Shown here piece by piece: positions 52,953-64,000 of a stretch of DNA of 64,000 bases; within the stretch, counting starts at the first letter, position 1, and each line of letters begins with the position of its first letter. The notes under the pieces were generated by a model. That model saw only the letters and a list, made by a program, of their open reading frames with translations. It searched no databases and was not told the DNA's origin. The stretch covers positions 35,164,323 through 35,228,322 of the forward strand of contig NC_074714.1 in the NCBI RefSeq assembly GCF_947242115.1, written 5' to 3'. Source of the stretch: Biomphalaria glabrata (lineage: Eukaryota; Mollusca; Gastropoda; Planorbidae). The position numbers and the translations under genes were made by a program.

Positions 52953-54066
52953 TATAGTAGAGTCACTATTGCGAAACAGCTCGTCGAAATTAGTTAAAAT
53001 TTATTTCATTTTGAAATTTTCTGCTAAACTACTGTAACAGTACTGCACATGGTCCATTTCTCTACATTTCCAAAATACAGGTTTTCCTTTCACAGCAGAA
53101 AATTAATTTTGACTACAGATTAAAGTTGACATGTGTGGAATCGTCCATTATTTTTCACGTACCAGGAGAACCGCATAGGCCAGGGCTTATGGCTTTTTTA
53201 AAATGATAATGACCCATCACCTGCATGATACACCTAATTTTCGGTTTATAAATGGATGTGGAAATACGTCATTTCGTAGCCATCTACCAGGAATTCAATT
53301 TTTAAAAAATTGGGAGGTGTTCACCCAGTTTTTACCTTTTTAAAGATAGTCACAATTGTGAATCGCTGTTGATGTTATTTATTTGACCTGCGCATTTAGC
53401 TTAATATTTACATAGTGATTTAGATTATCTGAATTTAAATTTAAATATAAAGAGTTTGTATTAGTATACTTAAATTTAAAAACATTTAGAGAATAATTTT
53501 ACATATAATATAGAATTTATGATTACCAGACATCCAGCAAAAAGAAGACAAATCATAATATCAAATATCATATAGGAGTATATATAATATAAATTTAACA
53601 AAAAAGAATTAAAGAATAGTGGAAAATAAAACCTTGTAAGGAAAATCAGGGTAGTGTGACGTCAATTACAATTAAAGAAGAGGTAAAGATTCTAAAAGTG
53701 ACAATTTGTGTCTTTAGCTTTAATAAAAATAAAATTAATGTAAAGGATAAGGAGTTCAAGTATTATATAAGACTAATAAAATATATGTTCTTTATATAAG
53801 CTTTGTTCCGACATTTTAACAGTGTTCCGCAATTGTGACTTCTTAAAAAATCCTATTCTGTAATTGTGACTGACCATATCTCAGTCGATTTGAATGTAAA
53901 ATTTAAATATGTGTTGCAAAACTAAACAATGCTTCTATTTTTATCGGAAAATGGATGGGCAATGCCTAGATACTTTTAATTTTTCCATAGGTCTCACCAT
54001 TATGGAGCAAAAAAGTGAAAACTAAAAGTAGCAGCAAACTGTTCCACAATAGTGACTCTACTATAT
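52953..54066. mobile_element. MITE, 1.1 kb, with terminal inverted repeats
   Basis: The left end TATAGTAGAGTCACTATTGC and the right end CACAATAGTGACTCTACTAT are inverted; pairing extends through CAG on the inner side. TA flanks both ends. The TTGTGACT-like motif recurs inside (53350, 53832, 53876), as in subterminal transposase-binding repeats. No reading frame. It may be Tc1/mariner-like from the TA flanks, but this is not certain. Confidence 0.8.
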
Positions 54067-55801
54067 ATATATATGACGATAATTATTAAAATATTAGATC
54101 TATATATATTTATGATTATATTATATATATTATATAAAATTAAAAACTAGATCTAAAAAAAAAATAGTATATATATTATTTATATTTATAGTATATGTAG
54201 AGCTATAAATTTACTATGAAGATCTAAATTTAGAATTTAGATTTAAAGTATTATTAATTTATACTATTAACTATATTTATATAGATCTAGATCCAGATAT
54301 ATATAGTTACAATTTAAAGAATCTCTCTGTATAGATCTAATATTATATATATTTGAATTATTTCCTTTGGGTTGAAGTGAAGAAATGAAAAGTGTGTTGT
54401 TTGTACTCTTAGTTGCTCTACTCTAGCTCTACTAGAATTTACTAGATCTAGATCTAGCCAATCTAGTCTGCATTATACTGTCTGTAGTGGTAGCACTGTA
54501 GACTGTAGACAAAACAATCAGGTAGTGTGAGTGATTGTTAAACTTGGCCAAGACCAAAGGCTAAGGCAAGGATTATCATATCATAATTATTAATAGATCT
54601 AGATTTATTTATAATAATTTATCATATAGTCTAGACTTAGATATTCAATATCTAATTTAGTTATTCTACCTATTCTAGTAATTAGATATATCAAAATATA
54701 ATATGCATTGAGAGATAATTTACATTAGAATGGCTATGAACTTTTAGGATGAGTAGGATGACAGACTTTTTTTTTTTGTTTGCATCACTCAATGGAAACT
54801 AGAATGGCCAGTAAAGCACATTTTTAAACAAAGCATACCCTTCTTTGAATTACTAGACTACTGTTAAATTGAAGCTTTGGTCTTCTCACAGAACAGTTTG
54901 AAAGAAGAAGTTACATCATTATTCGCAATTTAGTCCACTCTTTACACATCTTTTTTTTTGTAAGTCAAAATTCTAGATCTGAGGGGCACCGTTTTTAGAG
55001 CAACCCATCTACACAAACCATATTATACTCTCCCCCCCCCCCCCCCCACCCTCCAAAAAAAAAAAAGACACACATATGCTTTTAATAGGGCCCTTATATT
55101 CACTGTGACAAATTTTTAGGTTTTTCATTTTTGATTTACAATAGACTTGAATAGAGCCAGAGGCCTACTTGTAGATCTAGGTATAGTCTTTCAAGTCTTT
55201 CTAAAATTATGCTTAACATTATCATTAACTACAGTCTTTACATTTCAAACTGTAGTAATTTTCTACACACACACGCTTTCATGCCTATGTTCCGTGCTCT
55301 TTTTTAAAAACACATTTCATAATCACACTTATCTAAGGATAATCCATCACATCACATTCACTCTGACAATTATCTAATTTAGATCTAGAGAAGAATTAGA
55401 TTAGATCTGTGTAGAATTAAACAAATTTAAAAATTAAAAAAACTGGAAAGGGTTAAAGCAGAAAAAATTAAAATTTTGAATTTTGTACTTTAGACATTTA
55501 AAACATATTGGGAATAAAATTGTTTTTCTTAAATTTAACAGCTGTTGTTTCTCCAACATTCATTTCAAGTTTAGTCTCCAACAGTGCACAAACTAGAGCA
55601 CACCTTCTGCACTAGCTTGGATGGTTGAGTGCAAAGCAGGTTATAACAAATTTTTAAATCAATAAAAAAAATTCAATCGCTGATAAAAGAAAGAAATGGC
55701 ATGCCACTTTCATTAATTTTAGCTTAATCTTTAAATTAGTTATAAATTAAAATATTGAATGGTTTCTTTAAAATGTTTTTTTTTTCCTCAGTTCTACGGC
55801 C
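54067..55801. other. EEF1AKMT2 upstream region
   Basis: TA- and TAGATCT-rich DNA, then a C run at 55031-55049. The ATG exon of EEF1AKMT2 is preceded by an acceptor (TTTTTCCTCAG, exon from 55792), so a non-coding first exon lies somewhere upstream, but I could not place it. Confidence 0.4.
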
Positions 55802-58800
55802 ATGAGTGATGATGGATGTCTTGCTGATTTCAACTCTTCTGCTTTGGGCACTCAAGAATAGTAAGTTATAATTTATTTTTAGTGTAATATGGTTTGAATT
55901 GTTTTACAATTGATATCTACATGTAATTTATATATGAATTTCTTGTTGAGTGACATTGTTTGTTAACTTTTTAAGCTGGGATGAAGCCTATAGCAGAGAG
56001 TTGAAAAAGTATAATGAAGTGGGAGATGTTGGAGAAATATGGTATGGATGTTTAATTTTATATTAGGCCTAAATAACTTGTTTAAAGTAAATGTTAGTAA
56101 TTATTAATAATTCTTTGTATAATAGTTATTTTTTGGAATGTAAAGTAATGTCCAATTAGATCATTTTGAATATTTAGGAAGATAAGGGGAGATAATAAAG
56201 TTTGATAGATGAAGTGATATACTCAGGGTAGAGTTACCAGACTTTGAGGGAAAAAAAAACTCCTTCCAGTAGGCCAAGGCTTAAAATGTGAGCATGTCTA
56301 GCTTTTTGATCTATGGTATAGCTCTGCTGGCATAATATCTAAAAATCAAATTTATTCCTTTGTATCTTCTGGTCTAAACACACTGTCTTCTTTTGTGTGT
56401 GAAGATGTCTTATAACCATGATGCTGTAGGGTGGGGGGTAATAATGTAACATTATTAAGGTGAATGGATGGCTGCCTGGTCGTGGGGTTTGCACGCTGGA
56501 CTGTCGTTTGGATTTATAGATGGTCCCGAGTTCAAACCCTACCCGCTCCCATCCCCTGTCGTCCTGCGGGAGGTTTGGACTAGGAAGTAAACTATCTTCA
56601 ACTCTGAAGGAACATCCGAAGCATGTAAAACATTTTTACAAACGAATGTAATCTTAATATCAATAAAGGAATCTTGATATATTCTTGAACCCTGGCCCCT
56701 GAGACTTTGCTACTCCACTGCTCACTATGCTGACAATAATAAATATTAGCATCACAGCTTTGTGACTTATGTTGTGCTCCTGACCTGTTTTCCTTCAATA
56801 GTAGAACATTCTAGGGCTAATGTATCTAATTAAAGGGGATTATGTTTGGCTACACTTTAGACTGGCTAATTAATATTTACTTTTTTATCTGTACTAGAAA
56901 AATTTATATCCTTGTTTGTGTTTGTGAATAGCTTGCTGGACAAAAAAAAAATTAAATCAAGTTAAACACCTATCCAGATGTGAGGCACGGTGGCTGAGGG
57001 GTAGAGTGCTTGGCTTCCGAACTGGGGGTCCCAGGTTTGAATCCTGGTGAAGACTGGGATTTTTAATTTCAGGATCTTTGGGCCCCTCTGAGTTCACCCA
57101 GCTTTAATGGGTACCTGACATTAGTTGGGGAAAAGTAAAGGTGGTTAGTTGTTGTGCTGGCCACATGACACCCTTGTTAACTGTGGGTCACAGAAACAGA
57201 TGACCTTTACATCATTTGCCCTATAGATCGCATGGTCTGAATGGGAACTTTACTTTTCTTTGCTTATCCAGATAAGCTATATTAAAAACAGAAAAAAAAG
57301 TGTTTTTTTTTTTTTGTTGAAATTCAAGTGAATTCAATTAAAATTCGATAAAAAATCTATGTTGTTAACGTCTTGTTTTCTGTTGTTTTGAATGTCAAAG
57401 TTTTCTTCTTCTAAGTACCATACTAGAAACCAACCATCTCAGTGTCATGGCAGTTAATGTTTTTCAACTATAGGCTTCTCTTGCATGCTGCTTGTAAAAA
57501 AGAAAAAAATGTGTTCTTTTTGAGTGTCCAATTAAAATCTAATATGACTGGGCAAAAAATAAAAGACTTGACAATAATTTTAATAACTTGAAAAATACAT
57601 CATCATTATGAGTTCGATTTGAATTCAAATATAGAATCTGTTTTTTTAAGGTTTAATGTCATGGTAATTGAAAATGGAAAAAAAGGTCATCTGGACGTTT
57701 CCATAAATTAATGTAGATGCACAAGATATAGAGTAATTATTATGTAAATGTAAACTTGCAAATAGATTTGTAAACATAAATTGAGATACTGCATTTAAAA
57801 AATTTAATTTTTATTTTTTTTCTCACCATTTTGTATAATTTATCACCACTTTTCTATGGTTCATCTTCATATATTGTATGAAATATTTTTAAATCATTAT
57901 CACAACAATGAATAGTCCAAAGTTTTTCTTTTTACAGGTTTGGTGAAGAAGCCCAAGATAGAATGGTCAATTGGCTAATGAAATCAGGGCGTTCTTTGAG
58001 TGACCATATTTTGGATATAGGCTGTGGTAATGGAATGCTTCTTCTTGCTTTAGTAAGTATATCATTCAACTGTTATCATGCTTTTAACTGAAAATAATAG
58101 TTAAAATAGCAAAAACATAAACAATAAAACCACCTTTCTTAAGTCCTAACCCTTAACCAAACATTCACAATATAATCATTATCCATATTCATTTTTTTTT
58201 TAAGTGGCATTGTATTAGATTGTTTTTTGTTATTTTCAATTTGAATAATGTTATGATTAACACCCAATTCTACTGAGTTCTGTTCCCTGACATGTTGGGA
58301 AGTAAATGGGGCCAGTCGTTATGCTGGAAACCCTCATTAACTGTCAGCCATGCTTCCCAGCATCTGCACTATAGATAGACATAGTCTACACATTTATAAA
58401 TCTAGTAATTAGCTAATAAAGATTAATTCATATAGTATTTGTTGTTATTAACAAATATTATTTGTATTCTAAACTGTACATTTTTTTTTTCAAGCGAGAA
58501 GAGGGATTTTCAAATTTAACAGGCATAGACTATTCTGAAAGTGCAATACAGTTATCCAGAAGTATAGCAGAAAAACATGGTTCTACAGATATAATATTTC
58601 AAGTAAAAAGTTATAGTTTTATTTGTTTTGGTTTTTGTATTAGATTTTTATTTGCAATTGTTTTGCTTCTTTTGGACTTTGTAACTAACTCTTAAATAAT
58701 TTCTGTAATAGGTTAGTAGTATATTGAATCCTGATGAGATTGCCACTCTTACCAAAAAGCATCTTTATGATGTTTGTCTGGATAAAGGTACATATGATGC

Positions 58801-59620
58801 TATTAGTCTTCGAGATGTCAGTCAGCCAGATGACAACAAAATTTACTGTCAAAATATTAAAACATTATTAAACAAAGATGGTATTCTTATTATCACTTCT
58901 TGCAACTGGACACGTGAGCAGTTGGAGTTACAATTTAGACATGGTAATCTTTTAGTTTTTTTTTGTTGTAGTGTTTCATTTAAACTGAATAGTTTCTTTG
59001 AGTGATCAGACAAGCATACTGATGTGTTGCACAGTGGGTATAAACGAAACATTCCATAAATTCTCCAAAAATTAAATTTTATCAGACTGACTAAAACTAA
59101 ACATTGTTTTTATTTATTTATTTATTTTTTTTTAGTACACTCCCAAAATGCAAATAATAATTATATAAATATCATAAATCATTTGAAGATGTTTAATCTA
59201 TGTCTGTTTGATAATAAGTAAAAATGTTACACTTTGTTGTGCTTGTTGGGGTAAAAATGGTACAGCAACATTGATAGAGAAATGTATCCTAATGGGATGC
59301 TTTACTGAGCAGATCAGACGCATTGTGCTTCGTGTACACCTTGTGTCAATGCTCTAAAGCAGATAAGCCTTCTTGAAATAGTAGTGCTGACACTCTCCTG
59401 AAAGATGTTAGGAAGAGAGAGAAGTGGGGAGGTTTCCATCAATTAGTATTTCCAAAAATCATTAAATTATTCTATTAATCATTTTTTATCTATTTATATA
59501 TATTCTTTTTCAGAATTTGAATTAGTTCATGAACTTCCAGCTCCTAAGTTTACTTTTGGTGGTAAAACAGGTCAAACTGTCACAACACTTATTTTGAGGA
59601 GAAGAGATGATCTAAAATAA
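55802..59620 (+). CDS. EEF1AKMT2: EEF1AKMT2 (METTL10), eEF1A lysine methyltransferase (complete, 6 exons)
   Basis: A seven-beta-strand SAM-dependent methyltransferase; the vertebrate enzyme trimethylates eEF1A at Lys318 in the cytosol. Exons 55802-55860, 55976-56041, 57938-58052, 58495-58602, 58712-58943 and 59514-59620 join in phase to 228 codons plus TAA. The start MSDDGCLADFNSSALGTQEY aligns with the family's SALGT(R/Q)E(H/Y)WD; WDEAY...GEIWFGEEAQDRM follows. SAM-binding motif I is ILDIGCGNGMLLLAL (about residues 66-80), then GIDYSESAIQLS, the family signature CLDKGTYDAISL, and LIITSCNWTREQL. The C-terminus has ELPAPKFTFGGKTGQTVTTL. The length is slightly below human. Two SINEs lie in the 1.9-kb intron 2. 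No AATAAA lies close after the stop; ATTAAA is at 59896. Confidence 0.96.
56462..56670 (+). repeat. tRNA-derived SINE, family B
   Basis: A-box-like TGGCTGCCTGGTCGTGGGGT, B-box GAGTTCAAACCC, then GGAACATCCGAAGCATGTAA, a central domain seen in other metazoan SINEs, and a 3' end CAATAAAGGAATCTTGATAT. It differs from family A in head and body. It lies in intron 2 of EEF1AKMT2. Confidence 0.8.
56985..57258 (+). repeat. SINE family A, well-preserved copy
   Basis: GCACGGTGGCTGAGGGGTAG (A box), CCCAGGTTTGAATCCTGG (B box), GACTGGGATTTTTAATTTCA, GGGTACCTGACATTAGTTGG, GTGCTGGCCACATGACACCC and ACTTTACTTTTC at the end. It is full length and lies 315 bp after the family B SINE in the same intron. Confidence 0.9.
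58270..58380 (+). repeat. Possible old SINE family A remnant
   Basis: GTAAATGGGGCCAGTCGTTA, CTCATTAACTGTCAGCC and GCACTATAGATAG loosely follow the family A body and tail. It is much diverged, and no head is seen. Confidence 0.35.
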
Positions 59621-59956
59621 CTGTTTTGTTGGTTGTTTGTTTTTTTTGAACTTTTTGATACCTAGCATGAATGGAGAGGGAGGTGGGGAGTACAAGTGTC
59701 ATTGCTTTGAAGTTCAATTCAGTGTTGTTATACAAGTCCATTGGAAAAGTGGCATTGGAGTTAACGCCCCTTGGTTACACAGTATTCAACATTAGCTCTT
59801 ATATAAAAGTATCTTATATCTTGAAAAGGACAGTTTGTCCAGTAAGTTTTAAAAAAAATTGCACTGGTCTGGTCATCAACTTAAAAAAAATTACCATTAA
59901 AAATACTTGAAGGTTTATGAACATTCTTTTAAAAGCTCCATATGTTTCTCTTGGTG
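59621..59956 (+). other. Probable EEF1AKMT2 3' UTR
   Basis: Transcribed-side flank after the stop. ATTAAA at 59896-59901 is the nearest poly(A)-like hexamer. Confidence 0.35.
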
Positions 59957-59964
59957 GTCTAGTC

Positions 59965-60704
59965 CAGGGGTCAGCAATCTTTTGAGTTGGAAGAGCCAAA
60001 TATTTCAACATTTCTAAAGAGCCACAAGATTTTTTTTCTTCCGAACATTTCGTTAAGAATTCTTTAAAATGACGATGGTAGTGTGCTTTTTACAAGATGC
60101 TGTTAAAAATCTTGATTAACAAATTCATGACCTCAACTATTTTGTCCGGAAATGTTTGGAACAAAACGATTGTTTGTATATTATGCATTAAAACTTAAAA
60201 ATTTCATCGTTTAATTTTGTACCACAGAATCGCTGTTGCCCCTTTACTTTTTCCTGTCATACTTCTGGCTCCATCAGTTGCTATTGAAACGATTTATTTA
60301 TATCGATTTTATTGTCTTCAGTGTATGCACAACATTAGCTCTATCTTTTCCTCTGGTTTGTCATGAGAGCGGTAGCAATCCTAGAAGTTCTTCTTTGGAA
60401 CTTGGGAAGACATATACCTGACAAAAAGGCCAACTTGTTCTGTGTTCTATATCAAGTAATAAGGCAGAAGAAAATTGAATATCTTCCACCTGCAAATATG
60501 TTACATTTCAAGACATGGAGAGGGGTGGGCTGAAAAGCGAGTACAAGTGGCTGAGAGATAGAATTGAATCAGAACAATTTTTTTAAAGTTTTTTTTCAAT
60601 AAAATGAATAATATTTACGCGCGGAACTAAAGAGCTGCAGATTAACATCCAAAGAGCCGCAGGTGGCTCGCCGCCGCTCGCGAACCGCAGGTTGCCGACC
60701 CCTG
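59965..60704 (-). mobile_element. hAT element, 740 bp, with transposase relic
   Basis: Ends CAGGGGTCAGCAATCTTTTG and GCAGGTTGCCGACCCCTG are inverted repeats; flanks GTCTAGTC (59957-59964) and CTCTAGTC (60705-60712) are an 8-bp target duplication with one change. The minus strand at 60216-60290 reads IVSIATDGARSMTGKSKGAT, a hAT transposase motif. The rest of the transposase is gone. Confidence 0.9.
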
Positions 60705-60712
60705 CTCTAGTC

Positions 60713-62242
60713 ATATAATTTCTTAGTTTTTTTGTCAAGAATCTACACTAGGTTTCACTCCCTTAATCTGATCTTATGAGACCCTGCCAACTATGTTCTC
60801 TTTTCTTTTTAGAAATTTAAATTCTGAACCAGAACATCAACATAAAAAAAAAATTATTATTTTTCTAAATTGAGAACAAATATTTGTTAATCACTTTATA
60901 CACATATTTTTTGGTATATACAAGGAAATTCTGGTAAATGACTATAAACAAAGTAATAAATTTTGTTGAAACATTTTTAATGAATCAAACCCACAAAAAA
61001 TGTTGATCTACAAACAAAGGAAACAGTAAGTGTATGTGAAATATGTTATGTGAAATATGTGCCTGACTTGTAGTCAACAAATTTGCCAAACAAGACTGTA
61101 ATATCACCACAAATCATCACATCAAACATTCTAGTACCGGTAAGAAAAAATCAGCTACATAGTGATAAAAAAGATTACTAATACTTGAAAAAATACTTTC
61201 AATACAAATTATTATATATATATATTGGTCCAACAGGATGTCATGTGACAAAAAAGATGTTTCCAACTTGGTGGGGAAAAAAACTTGAGATGACATATAG
61301 TTCAAATTAAGAATTATTACAATTTATATATTGTTTTAATGACTAATGCACAGATTTAGTCTTAATTTGCTGGCTATAAAGCATCAATAATTGAAAAAAA
61401 AATATATTTTTTAAGGATTTTATACTAAGCCACGCTGCAGAAATAATCATGTAGGGCAAATTATTGAAAGCCTCTCAAGGACAAGTTGGTTATCCAGTCA
61501 TATGTACAATGTACTTACATACCTACAAATTTTTTTTGTTGCTATTATTTTAACTAAAGTCTGAAATTTACAATATACAAGTATATTTACAATATATGAG
61601 ACTAATGTGGGTCAATGCTAACTAACTGGATAAACTAAAGACATACAGCTACTCATTGGGAGTGTTCATGAATGATTTTGTGAAATGTAGCTGTGCTCAC
61701 ACACAAGTGCTAGCTGATGTTCATTCAACTAGAAGGAAACCATGGCATGCTTGTATGGAGTGTAAGTTAATGATTACTGTACAGTGCATTGAAATATATG
61801 AATTGTTAACTTTAAAATTCATTTATTTTAATTTTACGCTACTAAAATGCTGAGTTTTCACTACAAGACACAATCACAGATAATGAATACCAAAAAAAAA
61901 ATGAAACTGCCATCGATGCCAGGTCAGAGTTTTCGCATCACTGTATTACATAGCAGTGAATGAAACTGATGTTTGGTGAATTTAAAGTTTATTCATCATT
62001 GTATTGTTTTCTCACCACTGTATAGCTGTTATAACACTGTTATAATACAATAGATATACATATCCCAATACTAAGAAATGACGAATGAATGTGCACTGCG
62101 TAGAACGAATGCCAGTAGATTCACTGTCCATAATTTGTGCATCCATCCAAAGTCATACTGAGGTTCAAATCAACTTACAAATATGGATGTTACCAAAAGT
62201 CTTTCAGTCACTGGATAATGAATAATGTGAATATCATTACAT
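60713..62242. other. Convergent 3' flanks of EEF1AKMT2 and VGLL4
   Basis: AT-rich, no further gene. Minus-strand AATAAA at 61988-61993 is 250 bp after the VGLL4 stop and may be its poly(A) signal. A (TA)n run is at 61212-61224. Confidence 0.4.
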
Positions 62243-63857
62243 TCATGTGGCTAAAGATGTTTGTAAAGATGATGTAGGTGAGGTTGGATGCTGCAGAGTC
62301 TGGCTACTGGAATGGAGTTCATCCACAAGTTTAGTTTCTGCTTTGAGCTTTTTCCACATTGTTGCCCCAAGGGCTTTAGCGAAGTGAGCATCCACCGTAC
62401 CTGGGTCAATCTGTGGTTCAGATCTTGCTTTGATTTCAGTCCACATTTGGTCACCCAGTGCCCGGGCAAAGTGATCATCTACTGAACCTAAAAGAAAAAA
62501 AAAAAGTAAAAATTATTTACAACAGCAGCAAATGAGTTGGCTAATCTAGTTCAGTACTATTTCTTAGAGGTATTTCCTTGGATTTTTTTTTAAAAATATT
62601 TCAGAGCACCTAAAAGCAAGCTAGTTAGAATTGACTTATTTCTATAGGTAAGGTAGAAGAGGATGCTGTAATCAAATGTTTTTAAGCACATGCAAGGAAA
62701 GTTGAACAATTTATCACAGAAGACATTTTGAAGCCAACAGAACTATCAATACAATTAGACATTTCAGGACAGAGAATTCAAGAAGTTAGGAACTCATAAA
62801 GTTTAAAAAAGAAATCCTAAGATAATTAATTAAACATGGATCAGAATAAAGTTTCATTTTGTGAAGAAATATCTATAAATTCTGGCAACCTAAACTACAA
62901 AATAATTAAGTTGAGCTCAATGTTAAATTTTTTTCCAACAAAGTTAGATTAACAATGCACAGCTTAAAGGACATAACAAAGTTGAACAATAGGCCCACCA
63001 TGTAGATCTACTATTACTGATATCAAAACAAATCTAAAGCTTTTACTAAACTTCAAGACTTAAGTGTTAGAAGTAATAAAAAAAAAAGATGATTTATGTT
63101 TTCAAATGTTTGTTTTTTTCATTGGATAATCATTCTGAATGGTTATGCTGGGCAGCAGTACAGTAGGTTAAGTTGATCATATGACCCAGTTTAGTAATAC
63201 AGAGTAGAAATAATAATTAATGAGGCAAGTAATTAGGTAAGTAAAAAATGAAACTTTGAGAGTGATTCATATTTCAGTTGAGTTTTAGTTCATAAGCTCA
63301 AGCCAAAAAGAGGGTGTTGTGTGGTTAGCACAAAGTCAAGCCATCTTTACTTTCCCAAGCTGAGGACGGGTACAGAGTTAAAGCTGAATGCATGTACTTA
63401 AAAAGAGCATGGGTAAAGGTACACCTTTCAGACCTTGTGATCCCTAGGAGAAGATGATGTAAAGCTCATCTGTTTCTATGGCAGAAGGTTAATTAGGGTG
63501 TCATGTGGCCAGCATACTTACTAACCATCAATCATTACTTCCCCTATGTACGTCAGGTACCCTATAGAATTGGGTAGGTTCAGGGATGTCCTAAAATCCC
63601 CTTTTCCACTCAGCCACCATGCCCCCACTTAAGTTGAAACCTCAAAAACATTTTTTTTTATATAAATCCAGTCGCCTACACCCAGACTTGAATCTGGGGC
63701 CTTTGGTTCAACAGAGGTACACTATCTACTCTAACATCCTACCCCCCAATCAACTTACAAATTTTCTCTGAAACATGAACTGTCATTTGTTTAGGTGGGG
63801 AGGGTTCATTGTAACACTTGCCCAGAGATCTGCGAAAATGTTCTTCTATTGCTTCAT
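62243..63857 (-). CDS. VGLL4: VGLL4/Tgi-like TEAD corepressor (last two exons; partial)
   Basis: VGLL4 (Tgi in Drosophila) binds TEAD/Scalloped through TDU motifs, competes with YAP/Yorkie and so represses Hippo target genes in the nucleus. Exon 63759-63857 (acceptor TTTCAG, donor GTAAGT) encodes DEAIEEHFRRSLGKCYNEPS, the first TDU motif, nearly identical to human VEEHFRRSLGK. Exon 62243-62487 joins in phase and encodes SVDDHFARALGDQMWTEIKA, the second TDU, then TVDAHFAKALGATMWKKLKA, a third, and a Ser/Thr-rich tail ending SLQTSLAT before TGA. The family usually has two TDUs, so the third is unusual. The N-terminal exons lie beyond the right edge. SINE pieces sit in the intron between these exons. 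Confidence 0.93.
63311..63390 (-). repeat. Possible SINE family A fragment
   Basis: GAGGGTGTTGTGTGGTTAGC, ATCTTTACTTTCCC and GACGGGTACAGAGTTAAAGC follow the reverse-complement order of the family A middle, with much change. Confidence 0.45.
63414..63628 (-). repeat. SINE family A, reverse orientation
   Basis: CTTTCAGACCTTGTGATCCC, GTGTCATGTGGCCAGCATAC, ACGTCAGGTACCCTATAGAA and CCACTCAGCCACCATGCCCC give tail, body and the outer part of the head. The B-box segment is deleted. Confidence 0.8.
63655..63745 (-). repeat. tRNA-like SINE head, unassigned
   Basis: The minus strand reads CCCCAGATTCAAGTCTGGG, a B-box in a paired stem, preceded by GGTAGGATGTTAGAGTAGAT. It looks like a decayed tRNA-derived head different from families A and B. 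Confidence 0.4.
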
Positions 63858-64000
63858 CTGAAAGAAAAAAAAGAATAGGCTTACATGAAACCTTTTAGGT
63901 TATGCAAGTGGTACAATATTTTAATTATTTTCATGCTTTCCTAAGTAGAGTTCAACAAAACCAACAGCATGGGGCTCACAAGTCAAATATTTTGGGCCTA

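Overview
This is a eukaryotic, metazoan window: AT-rich, split genes with GT/AG introns, and most bases in interspersed repeats. Four conserved animal genes can be read exon by exon. The mix of tRNA-derived SINEs, RNase H-bearing LINEs, Rex1-like and CR1-like LINEs, hAT, piggyBac-like, Merlin and Helitron elements, and the abundance of TAGATCTAGA-like AT-rich DNA, would fit a gastropod mollusc, perhaps a freshwater pulmonate. That assignment is an inference from general character and was not tested by any search.

Layout. 1-1328 (+): the last two exons of an unrecognised gene. 7335-29218 (-): SMU1, a spliceosomal WD40 protein, complete in 13 exons (513 codons plus stop). Its last intron (9.1 kb) holds two LINEs and two hAT copies, and its first intron (6.8 kb) holds nested hAT elements, a solo LTR and two other inverted-repeat elements. 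29219-34901: SINEs, one split by a LINE. 34902-43211 (-): RAB7, complete in 4 coding exons, with a CR1-like LINE, a piggyBac-like palindrome cluster and a Helitron in its introns. 43265-55801: gene-free DNA with a LINE derivative, an inverted-repeat element, a Merlin transposase fossil, a 1.5 kb G-poor/C-rich minisatellite and a 1.1 kb MITE. 55802-59620 (+): EEF1AKMT2 (METTL10), complete in 6 coding exons. 62243-63857 (-): the last two exons of a VGLL4/Tgi-type cofactor with three TDU motifs; it continues past the right edge.

The four host genes belong to unrelated cell functions (splicing, endosome traffic, eEF1A lysine methylation, Hippo/TEAD repression) and nothing suggests an operon or cluster. 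No new molecular system stands out. The best leads are the extra TDU motif in VGLL4, a hAT family carrying a cluster of core-promoter-like motifs, a LINE family whose internally deleted copies share the same 5' end, the piggyBac-like head-to-head palindrome, and the Merlin-bordered minisatellite with G-quadruplex potential.
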